Source: Desulfuromonadaceae bacterium GWC2_58_13
Lineage (GTDB): Bacteria; Desulfobacterota; Desulfuromonadia; Desulfuromonadales; Trichloromonadaceae
DNA: 29,499 nt
Direction of reading: 5' to 3'
Assembly (NCBI GenBank): GCA_001825565.1
Contig: MHXM01000040.1
Coordinates: 23,831 to 53,329, forward strand
Shown here: piece by piece, positions 6,746 to 14,527 of the stretch
Position numbering within the stretch: position 1 is the stretch's first letter
Layout of the letters: each line of letters opens with the position of its first letter
Made by a program: the position numbers and the translations under genes
The notes under the pieces: generated by a model
What the model was told of the DNA's origin: nothing
Databases searched by the model: none
The model's input: only the letters and a program-made list of their open reading frames with translations

Positions 6746-8947
6746 CTACCCTGCCAGAGTGAATTGCGCCAGCATCCGCTGCAGTTCTCCCGCCTGCCCG
6801 GAGAGTTCTTCGGCCGCCGCCGCGCTCTCTTCGGCATTGGCGTTGTTCTGTTGGGTCACCTGGTCGATCTGCCCCAGTCCCTGGTTGACCTGAATGATCC
6901 CTTGGGCCTGTTCATTGCTGGCGGCGGCAATCTCCGCCACCAGGTCCGAAACCTTGTTGATGCCCCCCACGATCTCGCGCAGTGCCGCCTCCGTTTGACC
7001 GACAATGGCGGTCCCGTTTTCGGTCCTCTTGACCGAACCCTCGATCAGCTCGGCCGTCTCCCGCGCCGCTTTGGCGCTACGGGCCGCCAGGTTGCGGACC
7101 TCCTCGGCAACCACCGCAAAACCTTTGCCGTGCTGACCGGCCCGCGCAGCCTCGACCGCAGCGTTCAAGGCCAACAGGTTGGTCTGGAAGGCAATTTCAT
7201 CGATGGTCTTGATGATCCTGGAAATATTTTGTCCCGATTCGTTAATTTCACCCATGGCCACGACCATCGCCTGCATCTGGGCATTGCCTTTTTCGGCGGA
7301 AGCTTTGGCTTGGGCCGACAGCTGGTTGGCTTGGGTCGCGTTTTGTGCGTTTAGCGCGGTCTGGGCACTCAATTCGTTCATCGAAGCGGTAATCTGTTCG
7401 AGGGAACTGGCCGATTCGGTCGCTCCCTGCGCCAGGGACTGGCTCGCATCACTGACCTGAGCGCTGCCAGCGGCGATCTGGTTGCCTGCCGCCTGGATAT
7501 TTCCCATGAAGGCGTTGAGTTGCGCATTGGTTTTTCCTAGGGGCGCCATGATCATCCCCTTGGCCTTAAAGGTGAAATTCCCCTCCGCCAGTTTCTGAAA
7601 AGCCGTCAGGATTTCATATTTCATGTTGTCGGCGAAGGCGTTCATAGCTTTGGCCAATCGTCCGATTTCATCTTTTCTATCGAGGGCCAGCCGTTCATCG
7701 AGATTTCCTTTTTCCAATTCTTCGATCATGTGCAACGCCTTGCCAAGAGGGCGACTGATTCCGTTGGCCAGCAGAAAACTGCCGAGGACCGAGACGGCGA
7801 CCACGATCAGGGCTATCCACATGACCCAGCCGATCATTCGATCGACAGACCGGCTCACTGCTTGGTACGAGCCGGCGAAATCGGCGTCATAATAACTTGC
7901 ACCAATCACCCAGTCCCAGGGGGCAAAGTAAGTAATGGCCGCCGTCTTCATATTGGCTTCCGGCTCCCCGGGGGTTTTCCATGGATAGCTTTCGAATGCC
8001 ACCGGAATGGTTTGCGACCCACCCACATTTTTCAACGCCGTCGCCTTGGCGATAATCGATTGAATGAAGGGTTGGCCAGCGGCGTCCCGGGCGTCCAGAA
8101 TCTTTTCCCCGTCCCGCTTGCCCCCTTGTGAGATGATGTAGGTCCCTTTTTCCTCGCCACTACCGCCCAGCACGTAGACATACCCGGTTTTGCCCACCTG
8201 GATGTCCATGATCCCCTTGCGCAGGCTCTCGACGTTTTCCTGCTTGACCCCGACATAGAGGATGCCGATAACCTCGGTGCGGGGAGCATTCCAGATCGGT
8301 TCATAGGCGGTGACGTACCAGGCGTTGACCACATACGCCCGCCCGCGAAACGTTTCTCCTTTCAGAACCGCGGCAATTACCGGATTTTGGGAACCATCCG
8401 GGTTGGTGTGGGGAATAAAGGTGCCGACGGCGCGGCTGCCATCAAGTTTCTCGACATTGGTGGAAACCCGTAGCATGTCTCCAGCCGCATTCATGCGCTG
8501 AAAGATGGTCGCGGTTCCCCCGACAAGCTTTTTGACGTCATCGACGACCGGGGAGGGAATCTGGATATTGCTATTTTGTCCCAGCCAGACGTTTCCTACC
8601 TGCATTTGTGGCAGATGAACGGTCTGTTCCTCCTTGGTGTACTGGTTGACGGCCTTCCATTCCACGGTTTCTTCCCCCAGTGACACCGCCCCGGAATGCT
8701 GCAGAACGTTCCGGGCGACCTCGAGACTCGCATCGACCATCTGCTGGACGGATTCCTGAGCGGCCCGGCACATGAGATAAACGTCCTGCGCGATTTTTTC
8801 GGCCTCCCCGCGGGCCAGGCTGTCGATTTCGACTCCGACCTCCCTTTCAAGGGAGGTCTTTTGCAACAGGACGATGCCAAGCATTGAAATCACGGCAAAC
8901 AAGACAATGCTGACCGACGATATGGTTATTTTGGCTTTTAGTTTCAT
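6746..8947 (-). CDS. Methyl-accepting chemotaxis protein with Cache sensor
   Basis: This 733-residue receptor has TM1 at about 8-28, a long periplasmic region (about 30-365), TM2 at about 371-395, HAMP at about 397-445 and a cytoplasmic signalling coiled coil. The periplasmic part looks like a Cache_3-Cache_2 fusion (GGTATIFQRM...RVSTNV...AVGTFI, then WNAPRTEVIGILYVGV), a class that often binds small organic acids or amino acids; the ligand here is not predictable. The kinase-control tip is intact (QTNLLALNAAVEAARAGQHG). No che or flagellar genes are adjacent, so it acts with proteins encoded elsewhere. The ATG follows AAGGTGG by 7 nt. A perfect sigma-54 promoter lies upstream. Confidence 0.95.
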   Translation of the reverse strand: MKLKAKITISSVSIVLFAVISMLGIVLLQKTSLEREVGVEIDSLARGEAEKIAQDVYLMCRAAQESVQQMVDASLEVARNVLQHSGAVSLGEETVEWKAVNQYTKEEQTVHLPQMQVGNVWLGQNSNIQIPSPVVDDVKKLVGGTATIFQRMNAAGDMLRVSTNVEKLDGSRAVGTFIPHTNPDGSQNPVIAAVLKGETFRGRAYVVNAWYVTAYEPIWNAPRTEVIGILYVGVKQENVESLRKGIMDIQVGKTGYVYVLGGSGEEKGTYIISQGGKRDGEKILDARDAAGQPFIQSIIAKATALKNVGGSQTIPVAFESYPWKTPGEPEANMKTAAITYFAPWDWVIGASYYDADFAGSYQAVSRSVDRMIGWVMWIALIVVAVSVLGSFLLANGISRPLGKALHMIEELEKGNLDERLALDRKDEIGRLAKAMNAFADNMKYEILTAFQKLAEGNFTFKAKGMIMAPLGKTNAQLNAFMGNIQAAGNQIAAGSAQVSDASQSLAQGATESASSLEQITASMNELSAQTALNAQNATQANQLSAQAKASAEKGNAQMQAMVVAMGEINESGQNISRIIKTIDEIAFQTNLLALNAAVEAARAGQHGKGFAVVAEEVRNLAARSAKAARETAELIEGSVKRTENGTAIVGQTEAALREIVGGINKVSDLVAEIAAASNEQAQGIIQVNQGLGQIDQVTQQNNANAEESAAAAEELSGQAGELQRMLAQFTLAG

Positions 8948-9146
8948 CTTTTTCCCACCTTTTTCGTAAGTAGACCGTTCACTGTGACCCAGAATTTCGA
9001 TTGGGCACGACTCTGCATGCCGGTAATTTCATCCCAGCCGCGCCGCCGAAACCTCGACCTCCTTGCCATTTAAAATCCACCCAACATTCATAATGATTCT
9101 GAGAAACCATCGAGTCATTTTTTAATATTATGATTCTAATTATTTA

Positions 9147-9161
9147 GCAATATTTGTGCCA
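9147..9161 (-). promoter_or_regulatory. Sigma-54 (RpoN) promoter of the chemoreceptor gene
   Basis: On the minus strand the sequence reads TGGCAC-AAATA-TTGC followed by T, an exact match to the -24/-12 consensus with the required 10 bp between the GG and GC pairs. Transcription would start near 9135, giving a leader of about 190 nt before the chemoreceptor ATG. An enhancer-binding activator would be needed; its site was not identified. Confidence 0.75.
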
Positions 9162-9485
9162 TGAAATGGACAGCGTTTATCATAAGTATTTGTTTTATAG
9201 GCATTTTTCACAGGTAACACCCGTTGTTTGCGGAGATTCGGTAACCCCACGAAAACCTTGTACAAACACTGTTTCTAATCCGGCTTGACGCAGACGACAA
9301 ATTACTCCCGCTCACCCAAAACCAACCCTGTCAGAATTCCGGCGCGGTGAAAGGGCACTGTCACCGAACGGGAATTTCGACCCATCTCCTCCCCCAGTCT
9401 CCAGAGTTGCGACGGGTCTGCGGGCGAACACCGCCAGGAATTTCATTGCCCACTACAGTTGATCCAATGGGTGTTTGCGCACCAC

Positions 9486-9552
9486 GCCCCACGGCAAAAA
9501 AGAACCGGGCACGCTGATATACAGCGTGCCCGGTTCTTTTTTGCCGTGGGGC
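9486..9552. terminator. 31-bp perfect hairpin, bidirectional terminator
   Basis: The arms 9486-9516 and 9522-9552 are perfectly complementary around a 5-nt loop (ATATA). The inner 21 bp form a GC-rich stem with A6 and T6 at its base, a good terminator on both strands; an outer CCCCACGGC/GCCGTGGGG extends it. It lies 140 bp past the kefC-like stop and would end that operon's transcript. Confidence 0.75.
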
Positions 9553-9694
9553 CAGACCCTCAGAAAAAGCCTGGCGGGATTTATTCGTCTTTGAATCTGT
9601 GGTAAATAAAGCAACCGTTTTCGTTTTTCCCGCCACCGGTTATCATCTGTGTAGGAAAGTGGGGGGGGACAAGTCTAGCATAGCCACGAAAGGG

Positions 9695-11599
9695 TCAGGT
9701 CGAACCTGGTCCTTTTCCGATTCCAAAATTTTCCGTCGCCGCCGTGACCGGGCTGTCCGTGTCCCAGGCGTGATCGTGCTGGTTGTGGATGACGGCGCGG
9801 TCGTTGGCCAGCAGCTGTTCTTGCAGGCGAATCAGCTCTTTGGCGTTGGAGATGTAATCGCTTTCATCGTGGCGATGGGGCGCCAGTTGCTGCATGGCCG
9901 CTTCGTCGTATTTCATGAAGTGCTGGCCGGCCCGGGTCGCGCTGTAGCGCCGGTGCCCCAGGCTGGACAGCACGTCCACCCCCGCCCGCAGCGAGGTGTC
10001 GAGAAAATCCCGGTAGATTTGGTCGACGCCGAGGTCGATGAGTTCGTGGGCGTCGAGGTTGCTGCCGGCGCGGGCCATGATCTTGAGGCCGGGGAAATGT
10101 TTTTTCGCCGTGGCGACGAGACTGGCGACGGTCGCCGGTGCGTCGATGGCGATAAACAGGATGCGGGCGTTGTCGGCGCCGGCCGAATGGAGGATGTCGA
10201 GCCGGGTCGCGTCGCCGTAGAAAACCTTGAAGCCCATCTTGCGCAGCAGATCGACCCGGTCCGAGTTGTTGTCCAGAATCGTCGCCTCGACCCCGTTGGC
10301 GCGCAGAAACCGCCCCAGGGTGGCGCCGAAGGAGCTGAATCCGGCGATGATGATCGGATGCTCCGTATCGATCAGGTCGGCGGCTTTTTCCTCCTCTTGC
10401 CGGATGCCGAAGCGGGGCAGGACCAGCCGTTCGTTGAGCAGCAGGAGCAACGGGGTCAGGGTCATGCTGAGGGCGGTGACGGCCATCAGGGTGTCGGTCC
10501 AGTCGCTGCCGATGATCCCCAGCCGGTGGATGAAGGCGAACAGGACGAAGGCGAACTCGCCCACCTGCGACAGACCGATGGCGAAGATGCTGTTCTGGTC
10601 GAAGGAGAGCTGGAACAGCCGCCCCGCTACGATCAGCACCGCTGCCTTGACGGCGACGATGGCCAGCACCAGGGAGAGGATGGTGCCGGGGTTCTCGGCG
10701 AGCAGTTTGAAGTTGATCGAGGCCCCCACGGCGATGAAGAAGAGGCCGAGCAGCAGTCCCTTGAAGGGCTCGATGTCGCTTTCCAGTTCGTGGCGGAACT
10801 CGCTGTTGGCTAGCAGCACCCCGGCGAGAAATGCCCCCAGCGCCGGACTCAGCCCGACCAGCTGCATCAGCAGGGCGATGGCGATGACGATCAGCAGCGC
10901 CGCGGCAACGGAAAGTTCGCGGACGCTCGCCTTGGTGACGATGCGCAGCAGGGGGACGACGATGTAGCGGCCCATGACGATGACCGCGACCACGGCGAAG
11001 AGGACCGATCCGGCCCTGACCCAGACCGGCAGGCCGGCCAGCAGCGCCGGGGCCTCGCCGGGGGCCGTGCCCGCTCCGGCCTGCAGGGCGAGAAAGGGGA
11101 GCAGGGCCAGGATCGGGATGACGGCGAGGTCCTGGAAGAGCAGCACGGCGAAGGAGCTCGCCCCGGCCTGGGAGCTCCCCAGCCCTTTTTCCTTGAGGGA
11201 TTGGAGGACGATGGCGGTGGAGGACATGGTCAGGGCCAGCCCCCCGGCCACCGCCCCCCGCCAGCCGAGGCCCAAAAGCAGCAGTCCACCGCTCAGAACC
11301 AGGGTGGTCAGGGCCAGTTGCAGCGAGCCCAGACCCAGGATGCTGGAGCGCATCCGCCAGAAATGGGCCGGTTCCAGCTCCAGGCCGATCAGGAAGAGCA
11401 TCATGACCACGCCGAATTCGGCGAAGTGCATGATATCCCCTCCCTCCTGGCCGATAAAACCGAGGGCGAAAGGGCCGATGAGGATGCCGGCCAGCAGGTA
11501 GCCGAGCACCGTGCCCATTCCCAGACGCTTGGCGATGGGCACGCAGATCAGCGCGGCGGCCAGGTAAACGACGGCTTGCCCGAGCAGGGTATCGGTCAT
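9695..11599 (-). CDS. kefC: KefC-like K+/H+ antiporter (CPA2) with RCK domain
   Basis: This 634-residue inner-membrane protein has a CPA2 antiporter domain (about 1-380, 12 or so membrane segments, with FQDLAVIP and HELESDIEPFKGLLLGLFFIAVG, very like KefC) followed by a TrkA-N/RCK Rossmann domain and a tail. It would exchange K+ for H+ to acidify the cytoplasm under electrophile stress. The Rossmann loop reads GFSSFG where E. coli KefC has GFGRFG, and KARARD-type downstream residues read MARAGS, so ligand or glutathione control may differ. Its ATG overlaps the upstream reductase stop in ATGA, as Kef partners often do. Its 3' end is duplicated at 6290-6428. The symbol rests on similarity only. 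Confidence 0.9.
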   Translation of the reverse strand: MTDTLLGQAVVYLAAALICVPIAKRLGMGTVLGYLLAGILIGPFALGFIGQEGGDIMHFAEFGVVMMLFLIGLELEPAHFWRMRSSILGLGSLQLALTTLVLSGGLLLLGLGWRGAVAGGLALTMSSTAIVLQSLKEKGLGSSQAGASSFAVLLFQDLAVIPILALLPFLALQAGAGTAPGEAPALLAGLPVWVRAGSVLFAVVAVIVMGRYIVVPLLRIVTKASVRELSVAAALLIVIAIALLMQLVGLSPALGAFLAGVLLANSEFRHELESDIEPFKGLLLGLFFIAVGASINFKLLAENPGTILSLVLAIVAVKAAVLIVAGRLFQLSFDQNSIFAIGLSQVGEFAFVLFAFIHRLGIIGSDWTDTLMAVTALSMTLTPLLLLLNERLVLPRFGIRQEEEKAADLIDTEHPIIIAGFSSFGATLGRFLRANGVEATILDNNSDRVDLLRKMGFKVFYGDATRLDILHSAGADNARILFIAIDAPATVASLVATAKKHFPGLKIMARAGSNLDAHELIDLGVDQIYRDFLDTSLRAGVDVLSSLGHRRYSATRAGQHFMKYDEAAMQQLAPHRHDESDYISNAKELIRLQEQLLANDRAVIHNQHDHAWDTDSPVTAATENFGIGKGPGST

Positions 11600-12204
11600 G
11601 GCCGTTCCCGTCGGGTCAGGTCGGCGATCCAGTCATTGAGCAGTTCGTACTCCATGATCCTCTCCGGCGGGGGAGACTGCGCCAGCGTGTGCAGCACCCG
11701 TCGGTACAGTTCGGCATAGTCGGCCAGCAGGGCGTCCGTCAGCTGGTAGGTCCCCTGCACCGCGAAGGGGGGCAGCCAGGTCATCCGGCAGAGATGGGTC
11801 GCCTGCTCCATGGGGCGCAACAGTTCAGGAAGGGTGTAGCGGTTGAAGCCATCGTGGGTGAAGCTGGCCCGGGTGCCGCCGGTGGTGACGGCGTTGAAAA
11901 TCCGCTTGCCGACCAGGTGGTCGCCCCCTTCGCCGTGGGCCCAGCCGTGCTCCAGCACCAGATCCATCCACTGTTTGATGATGGCCGGCGCGCCGTACAG
12001 GTACAGGGGGTAATGCCAGACAATGATCTGGTGCGCCAGCAGCAGTTCCTGTTCGCGGGCCACGTCGATATTGAAATCGGGATACTGTTCGTAGAGATCG
12101 TGGACGGTGATCTCTTCCTGATCGTGAAGACCCCTGAGCAACGCCCTGTTGACCCATGACTTTTCGTAGCGCGGATGCGCGAAAAGAATCAGTATCCTGT
12201 TCAC
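11596..12204 (-). CDS. kefF: KefF-like flavodoxin-fold NAD(P)H quinone reductase
   Basis: This 202-residue protein resembles KefF/KefG: RILILFAHPRYEKSWVNRAL is the phosphate-binding flavodoxin-fold start, followed by YEQYPDFNID, IVWHYPLYLYGAPAIIKQWMD, EHGWAHG, VTTGG and WLPPFAV. KefF binds and activates the antiporter and reduces quinones with FMN. The start is GTG at 12204, overlapping the channel gene's stop as GTGA, with a GGGGA site just upstream; a longer frame would run through the channel gene. It overlaps the antiporter start by 4 nt, so the subunits are translationally coupled. The pairing with a KefC-like antiporter strongly supports the role. Confidence 0.9.
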   Translation of the reverse strand: MNRILILFAHPRYEKSWVNRALLRGLHDQEEITVHDLYEQYPDFNIDVAREQELLLAHQIIVWHYPLYLYGAPAIIKQWMDLVLEHGWAHGEGGDHLVGKRIFNAVTTGGTRASFTHDGFNRYTLPELLRPMEQATHLCRMTWLPPFAVQGTYQLTDALLADYAELYRRVLHTLAQSPPPERIMEYELLNDWIADLTRRERP

Positions 12205-13013
12205 TCCCCGACCTTTTGCCCCCGCAGGTGGATGAACCAGTAGGCGAAGCCGACGAAGACCACGCCGCCGATGATGTTGCCGAGGGTGACCGGCAGCAGG
12301 TTGCCGAGGAAAAAGTTGCTCCAGCACAGGGCCGGGTCGGCGTCCGGGAGGCGGTTGGCGATGAACATGCCGGCGGGGATGAAATACATGTTGGCGATGG
12401 AATGCTCGAATCCGCTGGCGACGAAGGCCATGATCGGCCCGTAGCAGGCCAGCATCTTGCCGGAAATGTCGCGGGCGGCGGTGGCCATGAAGACGGCCAG
12501 GCAGACCAGCCAGTTGCACAGGATGCCCCGAACCAGGGCGACATCGAAGGGGAGTTTGGTTTTGGCGGTGGCGATGGCGATGGCGTGCTCGGCGATGTGC
12601 GGCGCCTGCCAGAGGTTGGAGCGGAACATCAGCCAGGCGAAGAAGAGCGAGCCGACGAAGTTGCCGAGCAGCACCACCAGCCAGTTTTCGGCCAGTTTGA
12701 CCCAGGTGATCTCGCCATGCAGGGCGGTTTTGGTCAGCAGACTATTGCCGGTGAAGAGTTCGGCGCCGCAGATCACCACCAGCATCAGGCCGAGGGAAAA
12801 GACGCTGCCGCCGAGCAGGCGGGAGATCCCCGCGCCGACCTGTTCGGCCGTTCCGGCGGTGACCACGGTGGCGAGTTCGGCGCCGAAGGCGATGTAGAAA
12901 CCGGCCAGCAGGCTCAGCACGACGGTCCGCGCCAGCGGCTGGGTGGTCACCCGCTTGCCATTCTCCATGATCGCCCGCACCGTCTCGGCGGGGGTCAGAA
13001 AGTTTTTATCCAT
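12201..13013 (-). CDS. Formate/nitrite transporter family channel (FocA/NirC-like)
   Basis: This 270-residue membrane protein has the six-helix FNT fold. The family signatures are GAELFTGNSLL, ARGILCNWLVCLAVF-like segment (VRGILCNWLVCLA) and ASGFEHSIANMYFIPAGMF with the central histidine. FNT proteins are pentameric channels for formate, nitrite, hydrosulfide or related acids, moving the anion with a proton; substrate cannot be fixed from sequence alone. The ATG follows AAGGA by 6 nt. It is the first gene of a three-gene chain with kefF- and kefC-like genes, all with 4-nt overlaps, suggesting that anion entry and cytoplasmic pH/K+ control are linked. Confidence 0.92.
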   Translation of the reverse strand: MDKNFLTPAETVRAIMENGKRVTTQPLARTVVLSLLAGFYIAFGAELATVVTAGTAEQVGAGISRLLGGSVFSLGLMLVVICGAELFTGNSLLTKTALHGEITWVKLAENWLVVLLGNFVGSLFFAWLMFRSNLWQAPHIAEHAIAIATAKTKLPFDVALVRGILCNWLVCLAVFMATAARDISGKMLACYGPIMAFVASGFEHSIANMYFIPAGMFIANRLPDADPALCWSNFFLGNLLPVTLGNIIGGVVFVGFAYWFIHLRGQKVGE

Positions 13014-13042
13014 TTATTTTCCTTTTTATCTACCACTCCCAA

Positions 13043-13065
13043 CCCCCTCCTAATCTAGGAGGGGG
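13043..13065. repeat. CCCCCTCCT-type hairpin repeat, copy 1
   Basis: A perfect 10-bp stem (13043-13052 with 13056-13065) with a 3-nt loop is followed by CTTTTCTT on the plus strand. A sister hairpin lies 28 bp further on. It sits in the leader/upstream region of the channel gene. Confidence 0.6.
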
Positions 13066-13093
13066 CTTTTCTTATTTATCCCCGGAGGAGACT

Positions 13094-13116
13094 CCCCCTC
13101 CTTGGTAAGGAGGGGG
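13094..13116. repeat. CCCCCTCCT-type hairpin repeat, copy 2
   Basis: A perfect 10-bp stem (13094-13103 with 13107-13116) and 3-nt loop share nine bases of the arm with copy 1. It lies just past the aminotransferase stop, so it could also help end that minus-strand transcript, though no T run follows on that strand. Similar C5-TCCT/AGGA-G5 hairpins are common intergenic repeats in this bacterial group (from memory). Confidence 0.55.
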
Positions 13117-13144
13117 CAGGGGGGTGGTCATGTTTCCGAGGTGG

Positions 13145-14335
13145 TTAAATCAGCCCCACATCCCGGGCCAGTTTTTCCCAGGCCGGCAGGCTCCGCTCGA
13201 TGATGGCCATATCGATGCAGTAGGCGATACGGAAGAAGCCGGGGGCGCCGAAGCCGACCCCGGGGACGAGCAGAATGTTGTGCTGCTGGGCTTTTTTGAC
13301 GAATTCGACGTCGTCGGCAAGCGGCGACTTGGGAAACAGGTAAAAGGCGCCGCCGGGCTTGACCATCGAAAAGCCGAGGCCGGTCAGGTGGTTGTACAAC
13401 CGGTCCCGCTTGCGGCGGTATTCGTCGATGTCGACGCTCTCCCGCTGGATGTTGGTGACCAACCGTTGCATCAGGGCCGGGGCGTTGACGAAGCCGAGCA
13501 CCCGGTTGCAGAAGACCGCGCCGTCGATGAACAGTTCGACGTTATCCATCTGTGGATTGGCGGCCAGGTAGCCGATCCGCTCGCCGGGAAGGGCCAGGTC
13601 CTTGGAGTGGGAGGTGACGACGACCGAGTTTTTGACGCAGCCGAAGATGCCGGGGACCTGCTGGCCGTCGTAGGCGATGCGGGCGTAGGGTTCGTCGGAG
13701 AGAACGACCAGGGTGCGTTCCAGTTCTTGCTCTTTGCGCGCCAGCAAGGCGCCGAGGGCCCTGAGGTCGGCTTCGGGGTAGATGACCCCGGTGGGATTGT
13801 TCGGGTTGTTGACGATGATCGCCCGGGTGTTGGGGCCGATGGCGGCTTCGATAGCCGCAAGGTCGAGCTGGAAGGTCTCGCGGTCGGTCCAGACTTCCTT
13901 GGTGACGCCGCCATGGTTGTCGACGTAGAATTTATATTCGACGAAATAGGGCGCGAGAATAATGACTTCTTCGCCGGGGTTGAGGATGGTCTTGAGCACC
14001 ACGTTGAGGGCGCCGCCGGCCCCGCAGGTCATGACGACCTGGCCGGCCTTGACCGGCTGCGGCGATTTTTCACTGAGCACATCGGCCACGGCGGCGCGGG
14101 TTTCCTCGTAGCCGGCGTTGTTCATGTAGCGGTGCATGCCGGGCAGTGGATGCTGCGCCAGTTCGAGAAGTTCGCGGCGGAAGGCCTCGGGTGGTTCCAC
14201 CGAGGGATTGCCGATGGTGAAGTCGAACACATTCTCGGCGCCATGGAGTTTGCTCAGCCGTGCCCCTTCTTCGAACATCCTGCGAATCCACGATGAACGC
14301 TCGATGCAGTTCTGAACCTTGGCGGATATGGTCAT
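13145..14335 (-). CDS. PLP-dependent class I/II aminotransferase
   Basis: This 396-residue fold-type I enzyme has the family marks in order: FTIGNPSVEPP, RYMNNAGY, the cofactor-contacting CGAGGALN, NNPNNPTG (176-183), LSDEPY (D214) and SHSKDLALPGERIGY with the Schiff-base lysine at K245. It would transfer amino groups between an amino acid and 2-oxoglutarate or another keto acid. It is transcribed away from pheA-tyrA; that neighbourhood suggests, but does not prove, a role in making phenylalanine and tyrosine from their keto acids or aspartate. The ATG has an AGGAG site 7 nt upstream. The length is normal for the family. Confidence 0.9.
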   Translation of the reverse strand: MTISAKVQNCIERSSWIRRMFEEGARLSKLHGAENVFDFTIGNPSVEPPEAFRRELLELAQHPLPGMHRYMNNAGYEETRAAVADVLSEKSPQPVKAGQVVMTCGAGGALNVVLKTILNPGEEVIILAPYFVEYKFYVDNHGGVTKEVWTDRETFQLDLAAIEAAIGPNTRAIIVNNPNNPTGVIYPEADLRALGALLARKEQELERTLVVLSDEPYARIAYDGQQVPGIFGCVKNSVVVTSHSKDLALPGERIGYLAANPQMDNVELFIDGAVFCNRVLGFVNAPALMQRLVTNIQRESVDIDEYRRKRDRLYNHLTGLGFSMVKPGGAFYLFPKSPLADDVEFVKKAQQHNILLVPGVGFGAPGFFRIAYCIDMAIIERSLPAWEKLARDVGLI

Positions 14336-14462
14336 GTCGGTCTCCTGAAAATTGATTTGTACCGTGGAAAAGGGAGTTTAACCGGGTGCCGCGACCCGGT
14401 CAAGAATTAAACCACGGAGCTGGGGGGGCCGGACCCGTGGTGGAGACTTGCCGGGATTTCCG

Positions 14463-14491
14463 TTGATTTTTGCCTGGCAATAGGCTAAATT
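14463..14491 (+). promoter_or_regulatory. Sigma-70-type promoter of the pheA operon
   Basis: TTGATT (14463-14468), a 17-bp spacer and TAAATT (14486-14491) lie 37 bp before the pheA start. No attenuator leader peptide is evident in the short leader. Confidence 0.5.
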
Positions 14492-14527
14492 TTCCGTCCA
14501 TTAATTTTCGGGAAAGGGGACGTCTTC

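Larger units (their letters stand above)
8962..9694. other. Gene-free stretch between chemoreceptor and kefC-like gene
   Basis: No credible coding frame is seen in these ~730 bp. It contains the sigma-54 promoter of the chemoreceptor (9147-9161), an AT-rich block just downstream of that promoter, and a 31-bp perfect hairpin (9486-9552). The open frame at 9361-9636 on the minus strand lies across the hairpin and looks random. Confidence 0.6.

Noticed and set aside
9689..9715. 12-bp stem spanning the kefC-like stop codon as a terminator
   Set aside because: Two G-U pairs on the plus strand become A-C mismatches in the minus-strand RNA, and no T run follows; the hairpin at 9486-9552 is the better terminator.
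9599..10813. 404-residue open frame on the plus strand
   Set aside because: It is antisense to the kefC-like gene, has low-complexity Gly/Asp/Gln composition typical of GC-rich shadow frames, and matches no family.
12156..14296. Long plus-strand frames over the channel and aminotransferase genes
   Set aside because: Both are antisense shadows of well-supported genes and have the same skewed composition.
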